DNA of 64,000 nt from contig JAUIBP010000004.1 of NCBI GenBank assembly GCA_030427735.1, forward strand, positions 186,001 through 250,000, in the 5' to 3' direction. The notes under the pieces were generated by a model. That model saw only the letters and a program-made list of their open reading frames with translations, was not told the origin of the DNA and did not search any database. Both the position numbers and the translations under genes were made by a program. Below, piece by piece: positions 57,133 to 64,000 of the stretch. Origin of the DNA: Bacteroidia bacterium. Its GTDB lineage: Bacteria; Bacteroidota; Bacteroidia; Flavobacteriales; Flavobacteriaceae. The number at the start of each line of letters is the position of its first letter. The stretch's first letter is position 1.

Positions 57133-58920
57133 ATGGACGAATCGGAACTTAAAATTCAGCTGCAAACACTACCTACAGGGCCAGGTGTTTACCAGTATTT
57201 TGATGCTAAAGGCACTATTATTTATGTGGGGAAAGCTAAGAATTTAAAAAAGCGTGTTACGTCTTATTTTACCAAACACCACGATAGCGGAAAAACCCGT
57301 GTGCTCGTAAAAAAAATAGCGAGTATAAAGCATGTGGTGGTAGAAACCGAGACCGATGCCTTATTGTTAGAAAACAATCTGATTAAAAAGCACCAACCCA
57401 GATATAATGTGTTGTTAAAAGACGATAAGTCTTACCCGTGGATTTGTATTAAAAAAGAGCGCTTTCCTAGAGTATTTACAACGCGTCGCGTAATAAAAGA
57501 CGGATCAGAATATTTTGGCCCTTACACCAGTATGAAAACAGTACATACGCTACTGGATTTAATTAAAGGGGTTTATGCTTTGCGTACCTGCAATTACGAT
57601 TTGTCTGAGAGTAAAATAGATTCTGGAAAATACAAGGTGTGTTTAGAATATCACTTAGGTAATTGTAAAGGGCCTTGCGAAGGTTTGGAGCGTGAAGACG
57701 AATACCAAGAGAAAATTGGCGCCATTCGCGAAATTTTAAAAGGAAATTTTAAAGATTCGTTGTCGCAATTTAAACAGCAAATGAAGCTTTTGGCAGAAAA
57801 CTTACATTTTGAAGAAGCACAAAAAGTAAAGGAAAAAATAGAGATTTTAGAAAACTATCAGGCAAAATCTACAATTATAAACCCTAAAATTAGTAATGTA
57901 GATGTGTTTTCTATCGTGAGCGACGACAGTTATGGCTATATTAATTTCCTTCAAATTTCGTATGGTTCTATTATTAGGTCGCATACTTTAGAAATCAAGA
58001 AAAAATTAGACGAGACCGATAAGGAGCTTCTAGAGTTGGCTATTACCGAAATCAGGCAGCGTTTTTATTCAAATTCTAAAGAAATTTTTGTACCTTTTAA
58101 AGTGAATGTGGGTGCTAATATTCGGGTGACTGTGCCGCAATTGGGCGATAAAAAGCGAATTTTAGAATTGTCGTTACGCAACGCAAAATATTACCGAATG
58201 GAGCGGTTTAAACAAATTAAAATTACCGATCCAGATAGGCATGCCAATCGTATTATGGCACAAATGAAAACAGACTTGCGTTTGCATGAAGAACCAAGAC
58301 ATATAGAATGTTTCGATAACTCGAATATACAAGGAACCAACCCGGTAGCGGCTTGTGTGGTATTTAAAGACGGAAAGCCTAGTAAAAAAGATTACCGTCA
58401 TTTTAATATAAAAACAGTCGAGGGGCCAGATGATTTTGCATCGATGGAAGAGGTTGTTTACAGGCGTTACAAACGCTTGATAGATGAAAATCAATCATTA
58501 CCACAATTAATTATTATTGATGGTGGAAAGGGGCAATTATCTTCGGCTTTAAAAAGTCTGGATGTTTTAGGTATTCGCGGCCAAGTGGCGATTATCGGAA
58601 TTGCGAAACGTTTAGAAGAATTATTTTACCCAAACGATCCAATTCCCTTATATTTAGATAAAAAAAGCGAAACTTTAAAAATAATCCAACAACTCCGAAA
58701 TGAAGCGCACAGATTTGGTATAGAGCATCATAGAAACAGACGTAGCAAAAACGCACTCAATACCGAACTGGAGTCTATTCCTGGAATAGGAGAAAAAACA
58801 ATAGTAGAATTACTGAGTCATTTTAAATCGGTTAAACGCATTTCGAAAGCATCGTTAAAAGATCTCGAAGCTGTAGTTGGATTATCGCGAGCAACAAAAA
58901 TTTATAAACACTATCATTGA
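57133..58920 (+). CDS. uvrC: Excinuclease ABC subunit C
   Basis: The 595-residue protein has the GIY-YIG nuclease domain (TGPGVYQYFDAKGTIIYVGKA), a UVR motif (FEEAQKVKEKIEILENY), the UvrC RNase-H-like domain (ECFDNSNIQGTNPVAACVVF, IIDGGKGQL) and C-terminal helix-hairpin-helix (ESIPGIGEKTIVELLSHF). It makes both incisions in nucleotide excision repair. Length is usual. The patatin gene starts 7 bp after the stop. Confidence 0.97.
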   Translation: MDESELKIQLQTLPTGPGVYQYFDAKGTIIYVGKAKNLKKRVTSYFTKHHDSGKTRVLVKKIASIKHVVVETETDALLLENNLIKKHQPRYNVLLKDDKSYPWICIKKERFPRVFTTRRVIKDGSEYFGPYTSMKTVHTLLDLIKGVYALRTCNYDLSESKIDSGKYKVCLEYHLGNCKGPCEGLEREDEYQEKIGAIREILKGNFKDSLSQFKQQMKLLAENLHFEEAQKVKEKIEILENYQAKSTIINPKISNVDVFSIVSDDSYGYINFLQISYGSIIRSHTLEIKKKLDETDKELLELAITEIRQRFYSNSKEIFVPFKVNVGANIRVTVPQLGDKKRILELSLRNAKYYRMERFKQIKITDPDRHANRIMAQMKTDLRLHEEPRHIECFDNSNIQGTNPVAACVVFKDGKPSKKDYRHFNIKTVEGPDDFASMEEVVYRRYKRLIDENQSLPQLIIIDGGKGQLSSALKSLDVLGIRGQVAIIGIAKRLEELFYPNDPIPLYLDKKSETLKIIQQLRNEAHRFGIEHHRNRRSKNALNTELESIPGIGEKTIVELLSHFKSVKRISKASLKDLEAVVGLSRATKIYKHYH

Positions 58921-58927
58921 AAATAAT

Positions 58928-61153
58928 ATGAGAGCGCTGTTGGTTATTTTAACATTGTTCGTAAGCCTGTCTGTATGGGCCCAAGATGGCAATGGCAACG
59001 ACCAAAAAGTCGGGCTGGTGTTAAGTGGTGGTGGCGCAAAGGGATTGGCGCATATTGGTGTTTTAAAGGTTTTAGATAGTTTGGGTGTGCGTGTAGACTA
59101 TGTGGCAGGAACTAGTATGGGGGCAATTGTTGGCTCGTTATATGCTTCTGGATATTCGGGCAAAGCAATAGATTCTATTTTTAAAACCGTAGATTTCGAT
59201 AATATCATTTCCGATAATTTACCAAGAGCGTCAAAAACATTTTACGAGCGCGAAAATTCCGAACGATATGCTTTAACATTACCGTTCGATGGATATAAAG
59301 TACGTTTACCAACGGCCTTGTCTAGAGGGCAAAATACATTCAATTTGTTATCGGAACTCACCCTGCATGTTAATAATGTATCAGATTTTAAAGATCTACC
59401 CATTCCGTTTTTTTGTATGGTTACCGATATGGCGACTGGTCAGGGTGTAGCTTTAGAAAGCGGAAATTTGGCGCAAGCCATTATGGCTAGTGGAGCATTA
59501 CCAACCCTGTTTCAGCCGGTTCACATTGGTAACCATGTGTATATTGATGGAGGTGTGGTTAATAATTATCCGCTAGACGAAATGAGAGCTAAGGGGGTAG
59601 ATGTTATAATTGGTGTAGATGTGCAAGACGATTTGGCTAAACCTAAAGACTTAAAATCGGCCACAGAAATTCTGTATCAAATTCATAATTACAGCGGCAT
59701 AGAAGCCATGAAAAAGAAGGTGGAGGATACCGATATTTATATTAAACCAGATATAGAGGATTTTAATGTAATCTCTTTCGATCAAGGTGCTAAAATTATC
59801 GAAAATGGTGTGAGAGCTTCACAAAGTAAGTTAACCGATTTACAGCTTATAGCGAAAAACCAGAGTACAAAACGCAAACCTTTTCCGCCTATAAAGCACA
59901 TAGATAGTTTAGATATAAAAGGCATAAAAATTTATGGAAACGACCAATATACCAGAGCTTATATTTTAGGGAAACTTAAACTGAAAAGCGACTCTAGAGT
60001 CAGTTATAGCGATTTTTCTAGCGGTGTGAATAACTTAATTGCCACCAATAACTTTGATAGTTTTGTGTACGAACTAAAGCCCAGAGAAACCAACGATGGT
60101 TACGATTTAATTACTCATGTTATTGAAACTAAAAAGCGAACAGCTTTAAAGTTTGCGGTGCATTACGACGGACTTTACAAAAGTGCAGCTTTAATAAACG
60201 TTACGCGAAAGCGATTATTGGTTAATAACGATGTAGCTTCGTTAGATGTTATTTTGGGCGATAATTTAAGATATAACTTCGAGTATTATATTGATAAAGG
60301 ATTTTATTGGAGTATCGGAGTGAAATCTAGGTTTAATCAATTTAATAGAAATGTAAATGCTAGCATGATTCTGCGAGACGATGCTAATGTAGGTGTAAAT
60401 AAAATTGATGCAGAATTAAAAGATTTTACCAATCAACTCTATGTGCAAACTCAATTTTTAAAAGATTTGGCATTGGGTATGGGCGGCGAATTAAAATACT
60501 TAAATATTTCTTCGGAAACCTTAAGCGATGATAGAAATGGTTCGCGTCGAACATTCGAAGATTCTAATTATTTAAGCTTGTTTGGAAAGTTAAATTACGA
60601 TTCGTACGATAATAAGTATTTCCCTAAAGAAGGCTTTTACTTTAATGGCGATTTTCATTGGTATGTTTACGCTTCAACGTTTAATTACGATTTTACTCAA
60701 TTTTCTATCGCTAAGGCCGATATTGGTTATGCTTTTAAAATTAGTAACCGGTTCTCTGGTTTGTTTCTTAACGAAGGCGGGTTTAGGATAGGCGAGAACG
60801 AAAGTCCTTATTTAGATTTTGCTTTTGGTGGTTTTGGCGGTAACTTAATTAATAATATTAAGTCGTTTTACGGTTACGATTGGTTGAGTTTTTCGGGCGA
60901 TAGCTTTGTAAAGTGTACTTTAAAGATAGATTACGAATTTGCTAAAAAGCATCATTTTTATGCTGCTGCCAATTTTGCCAATGCCGACGAAGATATTTTT
61001 GGTACAGGCGAATGGATTACTTCGCCAGATTATTCGGGGTATGCCCTTGGTTATGGCTGGGATACCTTTCTTGGTCCAATAGATTTAACCTATTCTTACT
61101 CCCCCGAAACCAAAGAAAGTGTTTGGTTTTTTAATGTCGGATTTTGGTTTTAA
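58928..61153 (+). CDS. Patatin-like phospholipase fused to an outer-membrane beta-barrel
   Basis: The 741-residue protein has a signal peptide (ends in VWAQ) and a patatin domain with oxyanion GGGAKG (34-39), nucleophile Ser63 in GTSMG and DGG (about 207). A POTRA-like stretch (about 335-410) leads to a C-terminal Omp85/BamA-type barrel ending in FNVGFWF. The layout resembles type Vd autotransporters such as PlpD, in which the barrel carries the lipase to the surface. The start at 58928 gives the proper signal peptide; a longer frame from 58877 would overlap uvrC and adds no conserved part. It follows uvrC by 7 bp. Confidence 0.93.
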   Translation: MRALLVILTLFVSLSVWAQDGNGNDQKVGLVLSGGGAKGLAHIGVLKVLDSLGVRVDYVAGTSMGAIVGSLYASGYSGKAIDSIFKTVDFDNIISDNLPRASKTFYERENSERYALTLPFDGYKVRLPTALSRGQNTFNLLSELTLHVNNVSDFKDLPIPFFCMVTDMATGQGVALESGNLAQAIMASGALPTLFQPVHIGNHVYIDGGVVNNYPLDEMRAKGVDVIIGVDVQDDLAKPKDLKSATEILYQIHNYSGIEAMKKKVEDTDIYIKPDIEDFNVISFDQGAKIIENGVRASQSKLTDLQLIAKNQSTKRKPFPPIKHIDSLDIKGIKIYGNDQYTRAYILGKLKLKSDSRVSYSDFSSGVNNLIATNNFDSFVYELKPRETNDGYDLITHVIETKKRTALKFAVHYDGLYKSAALINVTRKRLLVNNDVASLDVILGDNLRYNFEYYIDKGFYWSIGVKSRFNQFNRNVNASMILRDDANVGVNKIDAELKDFTNQLYVQTQFLKDLALGMGGELKYLNISSETLSDDRNGSRRTFEDSNYLSLFGKLNYDSYDNKYFPKEGFYFNGDFHWYVYASTFNYDFTQFSIAKADIGYAFKISNRFSGLFLNEGGFRIGENESPYLDFAFGGFGGNLINNIKSFYGYDWLSFSGDSFVKCTLKIDYEFAKKHHFYAAANFANADEDIFGTGEWITSPDYSGYALGYGWDTFLGPIDLTYSYSPETKESVWFFNVGFWF

Positions 61154-61199
61154 TATTTTTTATGCTTTTTCTAACACAAATAGTTTATATAAGCTTAAA

Positions 61200-61222
61200 A
61201 ATATTACGATATTTGTAATATT
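61200..61222. promoter_or_regulatory. Perfect inverted repeat upstream of hmgA
   Basis: AATATTAC (61200-61207) and GTAATATT (61215-61222) form a perfect 8-bp inverted repeat with a 7-bp spacer, 116 bp before the hmgA start. It is a candidate operator of the tyrosine-degradation genes. A 21-codon frame starts right after it at 61223. Confidence 0.5.
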
Positions 61223-61338
61223 ATGAAATTATTTTGGCACGACTTATTATCCTTTTTAAAATACCTAATTAAAAGGAATCCAGAATGACGTATAGTAATT
61301 AATCCCCAAAACAATGTTTAATTACTAAATACAATACT

Positions 61339-62493
61339 ATGCCATTTTATCATAAATTAGGAAAAATTCCTCCTAAGCGTCACACGCAATTTAAAAAGCC
61401 TGATGGTACACTTTATTCCGAACAGTTGTTTGGCACCATAGGTTTCGACGGTATGTCTACAAACTCGTACCACGAACAGCGGCCAACACAAGTAAAGCAC
61501 ATAAAACGCCAATACAGTGTGGCGCCTAAAATTGCTAAAGCCAATAATATACAATCGTATCGATTTAGAGGATTTCAAGTGCCGCAGGAAGACGATTTTT
61601 TGGAGAGCCGAAAAATTGTGTTAACCAATACCGATTGCCATATTGTGCTTGCTGCACCAAAGCAAAGCACTGCAAACTATTTTTATAAAAATACCGATTC
61701 CGACGAACTTATTTTTATACATCGTGGAACTGGTAAATTAAGAACCCATCTTGGAAATCTCGATTTTAAATATGGCGATTATTTATTAATTCCAAGAGGA
61801 ATTATTTACAAAATAGATTTCGATACCGAAGATAATAGGTTGTTTATAGTAGAGTCGCACCGACCAATTTATACGCCAAAACGCTATCGAAATTGGTTTG
61901 GGCAATTGTTAGAACACGCACCGTTTTGCGAGCGAGACATTCGTAGGCCGGAAGAATTGGAAACGTACAACGAGACTGGCGATTTTTTAATAAAGGTGAA
62001 AAAGCAAGGCGATATTTTCGATATGGTGTACGCTTCGCATCCGTTCGATGTTGTTGGTTACGATGGTTATAACTATCCGTACGCTTTTTCAATTCACGAT
62101 TTCGAACCTATTACTGGCCGTATTCATCAACCGCCACCAGTGCATCAAACCTTCGAGACCGATGCTTTTGTGGTGTGTAGTTTTGTGCCAAGATTGTACG
62201 ATTATCACCCACAGAGTATTCCTGCGCCATACAATCACAGTAATATAGATAGCGATGAGGTGCTGTATTATGTAGATGGCGATTTTATGAGTCGTAACGA
62301 TATTGCTGCAGGACATATTTCGTTGCATCCGGCAGGGATTCCGCATGGTCCACATCCTGGTGCGGTAGAACGCAGCATAGGTCAGGTTAAAACCGATGAG
62401 TTGGCTGTAATGGTCGATACGTTTAAGCCTTTGCAAGTTACCGAAGAAGCTATGAAAATTGCAGACGAAGATTATTATAAATCTTGGTTGTAA
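61339..62493 (+). CDS. hmgA: Homogentisate 1,2-dioxygenase
   Basis: The 384-residue protein is of the short homogentisate dioxygenase type found in Bacteroidota. It has two cupin halves, DELIFIHRGTGKLRTHLG in the first, and the iron-site region HPAGIPHGPHPGAVERS (Glu and His) in the second. The enzyme opens the ring of homogentisate to maleylacetoacetate in tyrosine degradation. hppD, which makes homogentisate, follows on the same strand 136 bp later. Maleylacetoacetate isomerase and fumarylacetoacetase are not in the window. Confidence 0.93.
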   Translation: MPFYHKLGKIPPKRHTQFKKPDGTLYSEQLFGTIGFDGMSTNSYHEQRPTQVKHIKRQYSVAPKIAKANNIQSYRFRGFQVPQEDDFLESRKIVLTNTDCHIVLAAPKQSTANYFYKNTDSDELIFIHRGTGKLRTHLGNLDFKYGDYLLIPRGIIYKIDFDTEDNRLFIVESHRPIYTPKRYRNWFGQLLEHAPFCERDIRRPEELETYNETGDFLIKVKKQGDIFDMVYASHPFDVVGYDGYNYPYAFSIHDFEPITGRIHQPPPVHQTFETDAFVVCSFVPRLYDYHPQSIPAPYNHSNIDSDEVLYYVDGDFMSRNDIAAGHISLHPAGIPHGPHPGAVERSIGQVKTDELAVMVDTFKPLQVTEEAMKIADEDYYKSWL

Positions 62494-62629
62494 TAGTTTA
62501 GTTAGTAACTTTTATAGAAAAATAAATCAATTAGATTTTTTGTTAAAAGATGGCCTCAAAAATCATCTTAATAGTTATAAAATAAGTTAGAAGGCTACGG
62601 TCTTCTACAATTCAACATTAAATAAAATC

Positions 62630-63790
62630 ATGAGTAAAGAAATAAAATCAGTAAACTACGGTTTAGAAAAAATATTTGAAGGTGCAGAAGATTTTTTACC
62701 GTTATTAGGTACAGACTATGTCGAATTTTACGTAGGTAATGCTAAGCAAGCAGCGCATTTTTACAAAACGGCATTTGGTTTTCAATCATATGCCTACAAA
62801 GGGTTGGAAACGGGAAGTCGAGACACAGTATCTTATGTATTAAAACAGGATAAAATTAAATTGGTGTTAACTACGCCTTTAAATTCTAAACACCCAATAA
62901 ACGACCATATTGTTAAACATGGCGATGGGGTTAAGGTGGTAGCGCTATGGGTAGAAGATGCTAGAAGTGCTTATGAAGAAACTACAAAACGAGGTGCAAA
63001 ATCGTATATGGAGCCTACGGTAGAGAAGGATGAATTTGGCGAAGTGGTTCGTGCAGGAATTTATACGTATGGAGAGACCGTACATATGTTTGTGGAGCGT
63101 AAGCATTACGAAGGAGTATTTATGCCAGGATTTGTAAAATGGGAATCCGATTATAACCCAGCGCCAACTGGTTTAAAATATATCGATCACATGGTTGGAA
63201 ATGTAGGTTGGGGCGAGATGAATACTTGGGTAAAATGGTACGAAGATGTTATGGGCTTTGTAAACTTTTTGTCGTTTGATGATAAACAAATCCATACCGA
63301 GTATTCTGCTTTAATGAGTAAAGTTATGAGTAACGGTAATGGAAGAATTAAATTCCCGATTAACGAGCCTGCCGAAGGTAAAAAACGTTCGCAAATTGAA
63401 GAATATCTCGATTTTTATGAAGGGTCAGGAGTGCAACATATTGCAGTGGCGACAGATGATATTATAAAAACCGTATCCGATTTACGTTCTCGTGGCGTCG
63501 AGTTTTTATCGATTCCGCCAGAAGAATATTATAGAGCAGTACCTGGCCGATTAGAAACGTTTAGTCACGAATTACGCGAAGATATAGAAACCTTAAAACG
63601 TTTAGGGATTATGATTGATGCCGACGAAGAAGGGTATTTGCTTCAAATATTCACAAAACCTGTAGAAGATAGACCAACATTGTTCTTCGAAATTATCCAA
63701 CGTATGGGCGCTAGAGGTTTTGGTGCAGGTAATTTTAAAGCGCTTTTCGAGTCTATAGAGCGTGAACAAGAAAAACGCGGTACGCTTTAA
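62630..63790 (+). CDS. hppD: 4-hydroxyphenylpyruvate dioxygenase
   Basis: The 386-residue enzyme converts 4-hydroxyphenylpyruvate to homogentisate using iron and oxygen. It has two vicinal-oxygen-chelate domains; the iron ligands are His in YIDHMVGNV, His in VQHIAVATDD and Glu in LFFEIIQRMGARGFG. Length is typical. Together with hmgA it forms the central part of tyrosine degradation. A strong terminator follows. Confidence 0.97.
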   Translation: MSKEIKSVNYGLEKIFEGAEDFLPLLGTDYVEFYVGNAKQAAHFYKTAFGFQSYAYKGLETGSRDTVSYVLKQDKIKLVLTTPLNSKHPINDHIVKHGDGVKVVALWVEDARSAYEETTKRGAKSYMEPTVEKDEFGEVVRAGIYTYGETVHMFVERKHYEGVFMPGFVKWESDYNPAPTGLKYIDHMVGNVGWGEMNTWVKWYEDVMGFVNFLSFDDKQIHTEYSALMSKVMSNGNGRIKFPINEPAEGKKRSQIEEYLDFYEGSGVQHIAVATDDIIKTVSDLRSRGVEFLSIPPEEYYRAVPGRLETFSHELREDIETLKRLGIMIDADEEGYLLQIFTKPVEDRPTLFFEIIQRMGARGFGAGNFKALFESIEREQEKRGTL

Positions 63791-63814
63791 CATAAATTTA
63801 AGACTGTAAAAAAC

Positions 63815-63847
63815 AAAACTCCATCATTAATTTTGATGGAGTTTTTT
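63815..63847 (+). terminator. Terminator after hppD
   Basis: A perfect 12-bp stem (63815-63826 with 63834-63845), a 7-nt loop and a T-run lie 24 bp past the hppD stop. Confidence 0.9.
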
Positions 63848-63934
63848 TCTTTTAATACATTTGGAATAGTAATTGTAATTATCGAAAACAAAAACCACAA
63901 AAGGTTTGTTATTAATTACAAGACGCCATAGTTT

Positions 63935-64000
63935 ATGAAACAACCGTTTATCATTTTTTTAATCGTTTTAAATTGTAGTTTTTATGCTGTGGCACAAAAC
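63935..64000 (+). CDS. Start of a secreted protein, cut by the window edge
   Basis: Twenty-two codons from ATG at 63935 encode a typical signal peptide (MKQPFIIFLIVL...AVAQN) and run off the window. The mature part is not visible, so no family can be given. Confidence 0.6.
   Translation, partial: MKQPFIIFLIVLNCSFYAVAQN

Noticed and set aside
58877-58927. Upstream start for the patatin gene inside uvrC
   Set aside because: The signal peptide begins at the ATG at 58928; the added residues are uvrC sequence in another frame.
62547-62569. Inverted repeat AAGATG/CATCTT between hmgA and hppD
   Set aside because: Only 6 bp with an 11-bp spacer in AT-rich DNA and no T-run; not distinguishable from chance.

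Overview
The window reads as chromosomal DNA of a member of the Bacteroidota, most likely family Flavobacteriaceae. The signs are an AT-rich genome, TAnnTTTG-type -7 promoter elements, SusC/SusD proteins, a PorZ-like protein and C-terminal sorting signals of the type IX secretion system, a half-length GlgA-like protein beside DUF4270, atpD-atpC apart from the other ATP synthase genes, and a short epsilon subunit. The genus cannot be named from the sequence. Coding density is high and no intergenic gap exceeds 300 bp; the longest is 238 bp (24009-24246). I saw no rRNA, tRNA, CRISPR, transposase or prophage genes.

Layout. 1-10.8 kb: porZ-recO (1-base overlap), a heme-receptor-like TonB-dependent receptor, a 1334-residue multidomain secreted protein, recX, and a DUF6646-like protein. 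10.8-15.2 kb: a JmjC-like cupin protein, then a BtuB-like receptor divergent from a MocR-type regulator, with a short intergenic region full of repeats. 15.2-28.5 kb: an N-acetylglucosamine utilisation locus. On the minus strand lie SusC, SusD, a fusion of glucosamine-6-phosphate deaminase with a PIG-L deacetylase domain, and a GH20 hexosaminidase. Divergent on the plus strand lie a LytS-type kinase, a LytTR response regulator, a sugar MFS importer and a NagX-like acyltransferase. 28.5-30.3 kb: umuC-umuD. 30.3-32.2 kb: atpD and atpC. 32.4-36.7 kb: a TonB receptor with a co-directional SGNH lipase lipoprotein. 36.9-41.3 kb: GlgA-like protein, DUF4270 and glmS.

41.3-46.2 kb: panC, panD, a flippase-like membrane protein, an esterase-fold protein without its nucleophile, and radA. 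46.2-54.2 kb: an M13 peptidase, an orphan lipoprotein, ileS, a DksA/TraR protein, an adhesin-like protein and lspA. 54.2-57.0 kb: a tightly packed minus-strand operon of a retropepsin-like protease, a RimK-type glutamate ligase, an AstE/ASPA-type zinc hydrolase and 5-formyltetrahydrofolate cyclo-ligase. 57.1-64 kb: uvrC, a patatin with a C-terminal beta-barrel, tyrosine catabolism genes hmgA and hppD, and the start of a secreted protein cut by the window edge.

Most of the window is core flavobacterial genome. The points most worth a second look are: the MocR regulator that has Gln in place of the PLP-binding Lys, with TAGTCC repeats at its own promoter; the NagB-PIG-L fusion in a GlcNAc locus with no nagA beside it; a perfect intrinsic-terminator hairpin inside the first membrane segment of the gene after panD; the glutamate ligation/hydrolysis operon that ends in a folate enzyme; and an esterase-fold protein lacking its nucleophile that is translationally coupled to radA.
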